DNA of 64,000 nt. It comes from Microvelia longipes. Lineage: Eukaryota; Arthropoda; Insecta; Hemiptera; Veliidae. A program made the position numbers and the translations under genes. Of this stretch, positions 53,534 through 64,000 are shown piece after piece (the stretch's first letter is position 1; each line of letters begins with the position of its first letter). The notes below the pieces were generated by a model. It ran no database searches, was not told where the DNA came from, and saw only the letters and a list, made by a program, of their open reading frames with translations. The DNA lies in the NCBI GenBank assembly GCA_018340805.1, contig JACMZG010001870.1:19264028-19328027 (forward strand). Direction: 5' to 3'.

Positions 53534-54093
53534 AAATTTTAGCATAATTATATAAATTCTTATTATAAGTTGGAACTCTTATTAGTTCAAACGGTTTATA
53601 GTGTTAGAGGAAGTTATGAATGTGTCCCAGACACACGCAAAAACAGCTTGACGAAATCCAAAAATACTTGAAACAAATTATTCTAGTGATTTGGTTTCCG
53701 TTCTTTATGGGTAACACAATACTTTCCAAATAACTAGAGGAGTAGGTAAATAAAAATAATATACTTAGTTGATTTACATGAAAAAAATTAGAAACCGAAT
53801 ATGTAAAACAAAGATAGAATATATATTTTATAAATTAATCTAAAAACTTTTTGTTATTTATAATTAACTTGAAGAAATATTTTAGATTAAGCTTTTCCAA
53901 ACTTTTTTAAATCTCAATTTTATTTTATTGCCCTTAATTTTAGTACTGGATTGCTAATTACTAGTTTTTGATGAATATAAAAATGAATATTGTGTCACCG
54001 AGTAAGAGTGAGAGAGTGCTAAACAAGTTCCTAGAAATTGGGATCTATAAGCATTCGTGCATGTTCGGCAATTGTCGGAAAGGACTGAATTTC

Positions 54094-54101
54094 TGACGTC
54101 A
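54094..54101. promoter_or_regulatory. Palindromic CRE (TGACGTCA) in the proximal EGR promoter
   Basis: This is a perfect 8-bp CREB/ATF site about 108 bp upstream of the putative initiator. CREB sites at this distance drive activity-dependent transcription of vertebrate EGR genes, so a similar immediate-early role is plausible. The same octamer also occurs in repeat copies in this window; here it sits in unique, GC-richer promoter sequence. Confidence 0.65.
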
Positions 54102-54119
54102 GAGCCGGGAAGGACTGTG

Positions 54120-54124
54120 ATTGG
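54120..54124 (-). promoter_or_regulatory. Inverted CCAAT box in the proximal EGR promoter
   Basis: ATTGG on the + strand, inside GATTGGTGG, lies about 80 bp upstream of the initiator, the usual position for an NF-Y site. The five-base core is common by chance, so position is the main support. Confidence 0.4.
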
Positions 54125-54163
54125 TGGAAAGACGCCGGCCTAATACGGGACAGGGCGTTCATT

Positions 54164-54204
54164 CATAAAGAGGGAGGCAAGCCAAGTGGGGAGCTAAAGT
54201 CAGT
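54164..54204 (+). promoter_or_regulatory. sr: Candidate core promoter of the proximal EGR transcript
   Basis: A TCAGT arthropod-type initiator lies at 54200-54204 and a TATA-like CATAAAG starts about 37 bp before its A. No ATG occurs between the initiator and 54341, giving a clean 5' UTR of about 140 nt. The TATA-like match is weak and slightly far from the initiator, so the exact start is uncertain. Confidence 0.5.
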
Positions 54205-54340
54205 CCTGCTCCAGACGCTGTAGTATTAACTCGGCTCTCTAACTAGTAACATAGTGAGTGCTCATATAGACTTAGTGATTGATAGCGAGACTTATTTAAG
54301 TGTTTTCGTATCGGATTTGTTCGTTACAGGAGGCAGCAGA

Positions 54341-54608
54341 ATGATCATGGAAGGTGGAGGGGTGGAGGTAGCGGCGGCGGCCGGCCCGGGGTTTCTCTTG
54401 GCCGAAGCTGCCGCTTCGCCCGCCTTCAATCTGTTGAGCTTCGAGACGGTACTGTGCGGTGTAACGGCGGCTTCCTTGCCGCCACATCACAAAGACTTGT
54501 GTCACCAGCAACCACTGGATGCACTAAATACACCGGTTACCACGTCTTCCGACGCACCTTCCTTCTTCGGACCTTCAACCGTCGTAGAACCTCCTCACAT
54601 TACTGCAG
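54341..54608 (+). CDS. sr: EGR/stripe proximal first coding exon (short isoform N-terminus)
   Basis: This exon encodes residues 1-89 plus one base of codon 90, reading MIMEGGGVEVAAAAGPG and onward: Ala/Gly-rich, then Pro/Ser/Thr-rich, like the poorly conserved activation regions of EGR proteins. The ATG at 54341 is the first after the putative start site and has A at -3; a second in-frame ATG at 54347 has A at -3 and G at +4. The exon ends GCAG|GTACAT, so the donor GT is at 54609-54610. The split codon G+GT gives Gly and continues in frame into the exon at 58195. The exon is clearly more GC-rich than the surrounding DNA. The reading frame is also open upstream to 54254 but without an ATG. I infer a 415-residue product. 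A 5'-UTR intron ending at the TTACAG just before 54330 cannot be excluded. Confidence 0.9.
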
Positions 54609-55721
54609 GTACATAATTTTATCAATCGAACTCCACTAAACATTATCTTCCCTCTTAAAAATTATGTATATATTTATTTACACGAGCTAAAATGTTAATA
54701 TATAATAAAACAAACCAATAACGCAAATTAAGAAAATTTAAATTTATCTAGTAAAGCCGATATACTACATTACACATATTATCAAAATCACACATATTTT
54801 AATAATTTATACAATACAAAATTTATCTATACTTTTAATCTAAAGAAAATAAAAATCAATAATTTTAGAAAAAGTAAAATTTGAAATCAAAAACGAGAAT
54901 TAAAGAAGAAAAAGTATTTTTAACACACTGAAAAATCAAACTATATATTTAACAAATTATTAAATATTATTAATATAATATGTAACTATTAAAAAATAAA
55001 AATACCGGTAAAAAATGTATTACCACGAGAAAAAAATCAGGAAATTTATTAAAATAATTATTTTCCAAACCTTTTCTTTATTATCTTGCAATAAAACGAA
55101 TTAACGAGATAAATAGAAGATTCAAACCCATAAAACCTTATTAATTAATAAAACGTAAACATGTGATAGTATTACAAATACGAATTTCTTTTTGAATGAT
55201 ACCGGTAACTGTTGCTCTACCCACACACCGACATCCATATGGTGCGTAGGCTGATACTTAACACTACGACTCACGTGATCCTAATACTAATATGATAATG
55301 TGTAATTATTCATAATTACTATTAAAATTAATATTTTTAATAATATTCATATTGGTAATTATTTTAAAATATAAGTAATTATGAATAAATTTAAAACTTA
55401 TTGTAGTTTTGATAGTTGTAATTTATAAAAAAAAATGATCAACGAAGCAAATATTTGAAAATTAAATAGAAACAAAAATCCAATCAAAACAATAAATAGT
55501 CAAATACGTTTAAATTATCAATTCACAAAATTATTTTAAAAATGCAAAAATCATACTTAGTTTTATGTTTGATTATTATAGATTGTTTTACTCTTATTTT
55601 CCATCAATATTTATAAATGAGATAAAATAACTAACTAAAAAACAACATCAAAAAGTCAAATAAAAAGTTTAAAAATAGCATATAAGTAATATCTAATGAT
55701 AATATGAATAAATAATTATTT

Positions 55722-56170
55722 ATCTATTTATATCCTCATTAAAAAATCTTCTTCTCAATATAATTATTTATTTGCTATTTATATTCTCATTATAACTTTT
55801 AATTCTCAAAATATTTTTTTTGCTATTTATATTCTTCTTAAAAATTGTATTCCTTAAAATAATTATTTATTTGCTATTCATATTCTCATTAAAATTGTTC
55901 TTCTCAAAATAATATTTTTTGCTATTTATATTTTCCTTAAAAATTTTACTCCTCAAAATAATTATTTATTTGCTGTTAATATTCTCATTAAAATTTTTCT
56001 TCTCAAAATAATATTTTTTTGCTATTTATATTTTCCTTAAAAATTTTACTTCTCAAAATAGTTATTTATTTGCTATTCATATTCTCATTAAACCTTTTCT
56101 TCTCAAAATAATATTTTTTGCTATTTATATTTTCCTCAAAATAATTATTTATTTACTATTCATATTCTTA
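55722..56170. repeat. Dimeric 48+51-bp minisatellite in the EGR intron
   Basis: Units built of TTTGCTATTTATATT, CTCATTAAAA and CTTCTCAAAATAA recur about nine times. GCTATT-type motifs start at 55774, 55822, 55873, 55921, 55972, 56021, 56072 and 56120, so spacing alternates 48 and 51 (once 49), a higher-order unit of about 99 bp. Confidence 0.8.
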
Positions 56171-57947
56171 TTAGATTTGAACAGAATGACATTTAGCAAA
56201 CATTTTTTTATCTTATCACATATTTTTTTTAAAAAAATAAGAAACTACAAACCTTAAAACATTAAATTAGTTATGAATTATATTTATATATGAACAAAAA
56301 AGTATACAAATTCAAAGACAACATAACAATGTAATTTATTGCAATTTTATTTATTTTAATAAAATAAATCATAAAATTGGTATGACCTAATGTAGTGTAG
56401 TTAAGTTTCATTCTTAGTTTCCTACCCCCTATCTAAAGGGAGAGGGTAAAATTTGTGAAAATCGATACAAACCCGACCAGATGGTTACCATTCAAGAAAG
56501 TATATTCTGCCTCAACCAAAATTTAACCTGCTTATTTGAGTAATTTTATTTTTGGACGAATAATTATTGTAATAAATGTCTCCTATTTAATACTTAATGT
56601 ACATTAATAATATTTAATTTAAATCAGATATAAAAATAAGATACGATTTGTTGTTTCAATAACACTTCTGAATATTATAAATAATAATTACAGCATAAAC
56701 CCTTCCACAAAAAGTAAACAATAAAATTGTAAAAAACAAACAATTATTTCTTCTTTTGTGTTTGACACTTAAGTGATTTCAATAAAACGATATCGTATAT
56801 TAAATTTATTTTTACCCATGATCGATTTTTTAGCTCTAAAATATGACTTAAGGTGTATTTATAAGACCAGATTTATTCATTTAAATAAGAAGTATTTTTA
56901 AACTATAGATTTTTGTCATTTAAACGTAGCATTTAAACGAGATAAATATAGTATTTCATCATAACACATGTTATTGTATTTGATCAGTTCAGGGATTTTT
57001 AAGCACTAAACAATTAACAAAATGAGTAAAAAAGGATAATATAAATCTAGATGAGAATCAGTTTAGGTTAGCACACAAGTATTAATAATAATGTAAACTC
57101 TATTTTTTATTCAAGTTAAAATATTTTTAATTCAACTTTTTTGGATGTGCCTAGAAATATTAAAACATGCGGAATAGGTCTCTGCCCGCTTTGCCGGGTT
57201 TGGTCTAAACAGAAGAAGTCCTGTGTATTGCTTGTTATTTTGTATTACTTGTGATTTCATGACATCTTACCATGTGATTAGCAAATTTCCAACTCGTGAA
57301 GTGGCCAACTAACCCCACAGGCCCTCTTGCGGCCTGCTCTACTCGCTTTAACATTATTTCCCTTAACTCCACCGATTTTTGGACCAACTTTTATAAAAGT
57401 ATTATTTTCTATCAAAAATTCGCTAAAATCACTAGTATGTATTAAACATGAAACAATTAGACTTTTTGTAAATTACAATATTCAATTTAAATTACAATTA
57501 AAATTCTATAATTAGCCTGAATAAAAACAATTAAACGGAGTTAGTATAGGATCTTCAAGCTGATTTGATGAGAAATGAATATAAGTGTAATATTAATTGA
57601 AAATTTGCTTAAACTATGAATGGATTTTTATCAATAATCAATCATAGAATAATTTGGTTTCAAAAAAAGATAAAACTCTATTTCATATACCTGAATAAAT
57701 AAAGATCAGTAGTTGCGTCATATCATTATAATTTCACTTAAAAATAGAAATGGCTGCTAATCGATTTCCCCCTAGAATGCAGTTATCATTGTTACAGACA
57801 CGCGAAGTCTACTCATAGCTTCTATGAATAATTCTTCTGTATTTAGAATGCGTGTTCAGAGTAAATTTGAATTAGTAGTAAATACAAGTATAATGTAAAA
57901 GTTAAATACTCCACGTTCTTTCTTATGACAAAAATTCTTAAGTTGTA

Positions 57948-58114
57948 GTATAACACAAGGCTAAAATCAATTGACAGCATAGGAAAATAATGCCAGAGCA
58001 CCAATAAGGTTAGTTCTGGATGCTAAACCTTGCCCACAATATATTGGGCAAATCTCATTGGTCCCTCAACACTATTTTCCCACGCTGTCAACTGATTTCA
58101 ACCGTGTGTTATAC
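57948..58114. mobile_element. MITE of 167 bp ending 80 bp before the zinc-finger exon
   Basis: The ends GTATAACACAAGG and CCGTGTGTTATAC are inverted repeats that continue for about 40 bp (AAATCA, TTGACAGC and GGAAAATA are shared by both arms). TA dinucleotides at 57946-57947 and 58115-58116 look like a target duplication, which fits a Tc1/mariner-type MITE. Confidence 0.75.
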
Positions 58115-58169
58115 TATAATTAGAGATTGTTATTAAAATAATACTTTACGTTAAATATCTTAGTGATAA

Positions 58170-59174
<1,005 letters not shown>

Positions 59175-59890
59175 TCATCTTCTTAAACAAATTTCTACTA
59201 CTTTTTTTTTACTTCTAACATTCCTATATTATTTTATTATTATTTAAATATTATAAAGCACTTCAAAATTTCTCTTTCATACAAAAATGAACTAGGTTGT
59301 ATCTGGTATTGAATGTGAGGCTCAAATCACTAAAAGAACTTCTATTGTATCTTCCAAGCTATACTGATTGTTGAACAAGGAAACCGGTTCTCGGTTGACA
59401 GAGTTATATGGAGCTGGAGGACTAGACTAACGTGTCCTTAAACACTCCTTATTATTACCGTTCCTGAGGTTTAACCGATCCTTTGCCACCTCACACAACA
59501 CCTCACTTCATTTTATTATCCTCTCCTTCTTTTCATCTTCTTTATGTTAAATCCTATAACCATAAAGTCCTGTTTTTTACTTTATTTAACAATATAAAAA
59601 AGTGCCATACCTTATATATATTTTTATTTATTTCTGGACTAACCGGAAATGATCTCAAACCAAAATATAATTTTTTTACTTATTATAATTATTTTAGGAT
59701 ATAAAATTGTATGATACGATATTTTTATTCTTATTTCTTCTTCGTGTTTATGATTATTAACGGTTTTTTTTAAAAAAATATAATATAAAAAAGATATAAA
59801 AAAATAGAAAATTTCGCGGGTGAATGATATTTAAAGTCGGATAGAGTAAGATTTTTAAAGAAAAGATTTTTGTACGCTTTAATAAAAAGC
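59175..59890 (+). other. sr: Probable 3' UTR of the EGR gene with poly(A) signal
   Basis: After the TGA the sequence drops back to AT-rich DNA. The first canonical AATAAA is at 59881-59886, about 700 bp downstream. ATTTA pentamers occur, for example near 59625. Such elements destabilise immediate-early mRNAs, but in DNA this AT-rich they carry little weight. The end of the transcript is an estimate. Confidence 0.5.
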
Positions 59891-62800
59891 ATAATTGTAG
59901 CTTTAAGTATTGGATTATGATTATGGATGACCTACGTTAGAATGATCGATCTTTGGATGGATTTAAAGTTAAAACTAATAAATTTGTATATTTTAATGTT
60001 TTTACGGTGAAACAAATCAATATTTTAAATAATTAAAATAATCAAAACATTAAGATCACTTTGTCTTTCATTATTGGCACAAAATATTTACAATGGCTCT
60101 CAATTATGATTTTATACAGTAAGTCTTTTATTGGTTTTCACATTTCTTTTGACGGATTTTAACTTTAAATTTAATAATAATTATACTAATAATTTACATA
60201 CTAAAATTTGTTATTAACAATTTTAATAGTAATGAATTTTTGATAGAAATAAATGAATTTATAATTACAAACAAACAATTTAAATTATTTGACGTGATAA
60301 TAGTTTTTATGAATTTCCTCTTTTAATTTATTACTTTTTACCCTTATTGCTGAAAGGTATTGCTTTTGTAATTTAATTTGGTAAAACATTTCTATTTTTA
60401 GTACAGGATTATAAAAGCAGACTTTATTTTTTTTACAAGAATATATATTTTATTAAAAGAATACAAAACAAATTCATATTTTTCCACAACAAGTTTCCTG
60501 TACTATTTAAGATTACATATGAACAAATATTATTCTATATTATTATATAGATAATAATTAAATAATAAATAAATAATTTTTGTTTTTATATAATCTTATT
60601 AGTGGAGCAAATGAGAATATAAATTATAATAAGTTTAATTTATTTTTTTTAATAAAAATACTACATACAATACATTTACAAATATTGAACGTACAAATTA
60701 ATTTTTAAAAAGAAATTAAAACAAAAAATATGATCACAAAGAACAAAAAAAATCTTTTTTTTTTATTTTATCTTATTTTTATTGTATAGTGAAAACTAAC
60801 CATTTTAAATTTACAATAAATTAAAAAAGAGTCGTAAATTAATAATAATAATTTTTTGTTTTCCTTTTTTTAATTCAATGTATATAATGTACTAATTAGT
60901 AATTAAGTGGTAAAATTAAAACAAATCAATGATTTTTTAATTAAAAAATTATCCATGTTGATATTTTTGTTGTAAAGTCTTTAGTTTATAAGAAAATTTT
61001 AAATAAATTAATTTATTAATTGTTAATTCTCTAAATAGTGGTGTAATTTATTTATTAATTATTAATAAAAAATAAAGTCATTAAAAATAAAGAAATATCA
61101 GAATTAAATATTATTTTTAAAATAATGTTAGTTCATTAATTAATTTGTCATATTTATAATTAAAATTAAATTTATCTGTGTCTATTTGTAAAGAAAACAT
61201 ATTTCTGTTTACTTTTTTTAAATTTTATTAAAAACTAATATTTATGTATTAAAACAAAAAATTAAAAAGTAACACAAAATTAAATAATTCATAGTTTTAA
61301 AATTAAATTGACAACAGTGATTTTTAAAGTGCAATCCGTGAGAAATAAAAATGCCTATTCCAAATTTTAACCTCTGATTTAATTTTTCTGTCTTTGTACT
61401 TTTTATATTTAAATTAGTCATTATTATCGATAACAAATATACATTTGTCTTACATTTTCTTCTCTTTTTTTAAAAAAAGAAATGTTTTTACTAATTTAGA
61501 AGCACTAGAACTTTTTGTAATTAAAATTGGTATATAAGTGTAAAGAAATTATGGTAACTATGATTGTACTGACCGTCAAACTAATTAAAAAAACGTTACA
61601 AGTAAAATATAAAAAAGTAAATTTCTAAACAAGTAAAAGTTGAATTTTTGTACCTCTTTTAAAATAGCAATTAAATTGTATTATTTATAGTACACGAGTT
61701 TAAGACTTTGAAATAAAAGTCAACATTTTAAATTATTGCATCCCTAGTGCTTTTTGTCATAGAAACAATAGTAAAAATATTTTAAAAAATTAACAAAGCA
61801 TAATATTATATTAATGAATTATGCGAAAAAACATGGAAAGAAAAAGAAAGAAATAAAAAATAAACGTTATGCTCAAAATGTGTCTTTAGCTCTAAATAAA
61901 TTTCACTCTTAACTCCTTATAAAACATTTAAATTGTTACAACCATTAAATTATTTTGTTTCTTTGTCTTATCTATTTAATTTATAAATTAAAAATATTTA
62001 AAAGTGTTTTTTAAGCTCCTCTTTGTAATATTCTTATTAAAGTATGACTTAAGTATGAAACTTAACTTACTTAGAGTATGAAACTTTAAGTCAAGCATTT
62101 ATAATTTTCATTTATGCATCAAAATAAAAATTGAAATGTTTGAAAAATGTATTTAATTAATAATCATTAAGTCAAAAAAGAACTCCAATTATAAAAAGTT
62201 AGAAAACTCTTTGTGAAACATTTTTGAACCTGTGCAGTAATTAAAAAAATACAATACAACACTCGTATATTTCATTATTACTTAATTAATATTCCTAGGT
62301 TAACAATAATTTAAAACTCCTTGTTGAATTTATGTATGGTTTAAATTATTTACTTAGCTAAAATAAAAATCAAATACATTATAAAAATACATTTTTATTT
62401 ATTTTTCAATATTATTTCACTTTTTCTTACAGATAGTGTCATAATAAATTACAGAATAAATAAAGAGATGTTTTACTATATTTGTTACCCAAAACTAAAA
62501 AAAATATTTAGTTTTCATGATTTAAAAAAAGCATTAAAATTTAATTTAAAGAAAATTAACAAGTATATTAAAAATATACAACAGACTTGAATAAATATTG
62601 AAAATATTACAATGGTGCTTGTTCCTTATGACATATTTTTTATATTTTAAGTAATTCTTCAATCGAATACACGCACAGTTATTTTATTCAACAGACATTT
62701 CAAGTGGTTGTTTTAAACTATTTTGTAGTATTTACTTGATGTAAATAATAAAAAATCAATTCTATTATACAAATGAAATATATTTTTTTTTTTTATTTAA

Positions 62801-63624
62801 AATATTAACAAAAAATATTTAAAACAAATTATTTATTAGACTTTCAATATGTTTATTATTCTATATTGTTTTAGATTATTCTTATAAAATATAATTTATA
62901 AGAATAATCACCTGTAATAGCATTAAAATAATAAACTTTGTTATTTATTTTATTTGTTTAGTCAATTATAAATAAATGTATTTTTTACATTTTACAGTTA
63001 AGTCACAAAAATAATTGATTTTTTTATATAATAAGATTTGGTTGTAACAAGGAATTATAAAAAAAATATAGTATAAATTACAATTATTTTCTACAATCTA
63101 CCCCCTCACTTTGTCCAATTATTTTTTTTTGTGTGTATATAATAATTCAAAAGTAAATATAAAAAATCTCTATTTCTCTTTTTATTGCTGTGACTGATGT
63201 TAAATGGCTGTATTAATTGTTGAAAAATGGAAAAAAGAAAAAAATTAAATTAACACTGAACTATCAAAGACAAATTTAAATAAAAAATTAAATACTTAAA
63301 ATTTTAGTATTATTATTTTATTTTTCCCTTTCACATATTATTATTTATTATGAACTATTGAGGTCAAAACCAGGAGTATCTTACCATATTCACCGCAAGA
63401 ATTTTTGCACGATACAGAATGCTGACGAAAAGGTATAATTTACAATTATCAAAGTAATAACTAAAAGGTATGTCTTAAAATTTATAAAATTTTGCTCAAA
63501 TGGTAACTCTTACCATGTATAAAATGCTGATTAAAGGTATCTTCTAATGTATATAAGATGACAAAAAGGTATATTTTACTATAATCCAAATGCAAACTAA
63601 AAGGTACATCGCGCTATATATTTT
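59891..63624. other. Very AT-rich intergenic DNA downstream of the EGR gene
   Basis: I see no gene and no recognisable transposon here. There are many T and A homopolymer runs and additional AATAAA motifs. A 15-bp perfect inverted repeat with a 6-nt loop lies at 62874-62909. Alternative distal poly(A) sites are possible. Confidence 0.6.
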
Positions 63625-64000
63625 TTATTTTTCCTTATTTATACCGTAGGTATAAGGAAAACTATTGTTTAAAAAAAACGAAACCGGGATGTCACCGGAA
63701 TTATCCGTTTCAGACGTATTTAAGGCCTCCTGAGTGACTTTCGTAAAGTTGTCTGTCTGTGTGTGTATCTGTCATCAACGTAGCTCCCAGGGTGTTTGCT
63801 AGAGTGTTTAAATCTTTGTTCAAAAATCAGTCTACCGCTGTAGTTGTGCTTTTGGAAAATATTTTGTTTATGACGTCATTAACCCGCAATAATTTCTAAG
63901 CGAAAATTTCGAAAAAACATAAAACGCGAAAACATTATGCGATCCTATTGAAATTTGGCACGCATGTGCCAAATTGTGTTTCAACTCATTATCAGCATAA
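63625..64000 (+). mobile_element. Family A repeat, 5' half, cut by the window end
   Basis: This copy has the clearest 5' end of the family: TTTTCCTTATTTATACCG, then GTAGGTATAAGGAAAA, which together form an imperfect palindrome. GGGATGTCACCGGAATTATC, TGACGTCA (63871-63878) and TTGGCACGCATGTGCCAA follow. The 5S-like half lies outside the window. Confidence 0.75.

Noticed and set aside
54296..54511. 71-codon - strand frame over the proximal EGR exon, and a + frame at 54454-54639
   Set aside because: They are shadow frames of the GC-rich EGR exon; only the 54341 frame joins the zinc-finger exon.

Overview
The window is a strongly AT-rich nuclear segment of an animal genome, most likely an insect or another arthropod. 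It has intron/exon structure, dense (AT)n microsatellites, many degraded transposable elements and one recognisable host gene. That gene is an EGR-family (stripe-type) C2H2 zinc-finger transcription factor on the + strand. I see no bacterial or organellar features.

The gene occupies the right part of the window. A 3' coding exon (58195-59174) carries an NAB-interaction-like segment, three EGR fingers and a Gln-rich tail. A proximal first coding exon (54341-54608) joins it in frame through a 3.6-kb intron with GT..AG ends. The proximal promoter holds a palindromic CRE (TGACGTCA), an inverted CCAAT box and an initiator, as expected for an activity-regulated immediate-early gene. About 23 kb upstream, a second GC-rich island (30971-31271) encodes a different N-terminus and ends at a GT donor in the same phase. 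I interpret it as a distal alternative first exon, so the gene would make proteins of about 415 and 426 residues that share all fingers. Everything from 31272 to 58194 would then be intron for the distal form.

The rest is non-genic. The left 30 kb is a repeat-rich desert with a complete but dead piggyBac element with TTAA target duplications (26508-29089), a Penelope-like reverse transcriptase remnant (about 17210-17965), an 830-bp foldback element (20154-20986), small MITEs and microsatellites. Across the whole window runs one interspersed family of roughly 0.7-0.8 kb, called family A here, with full or partial copies in both orientations. Its 3' half contains a segment resembling the internal promoter region of 5S rRNA. 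The long intron adds minisatellites with 153-bp, 70-bp and 27/28-bp units, tRNA-derived SINE-like units and a 700-bp inverted repeat. The proximal intron has a 48+51-bp dimeric minisatellite and a MITE that ends 80 bp before the zinc-finger exon.

All gene calls are read by eye from the sequence. Splicing, promoter use and repeat copy number elsewhere in the genome were not tested.
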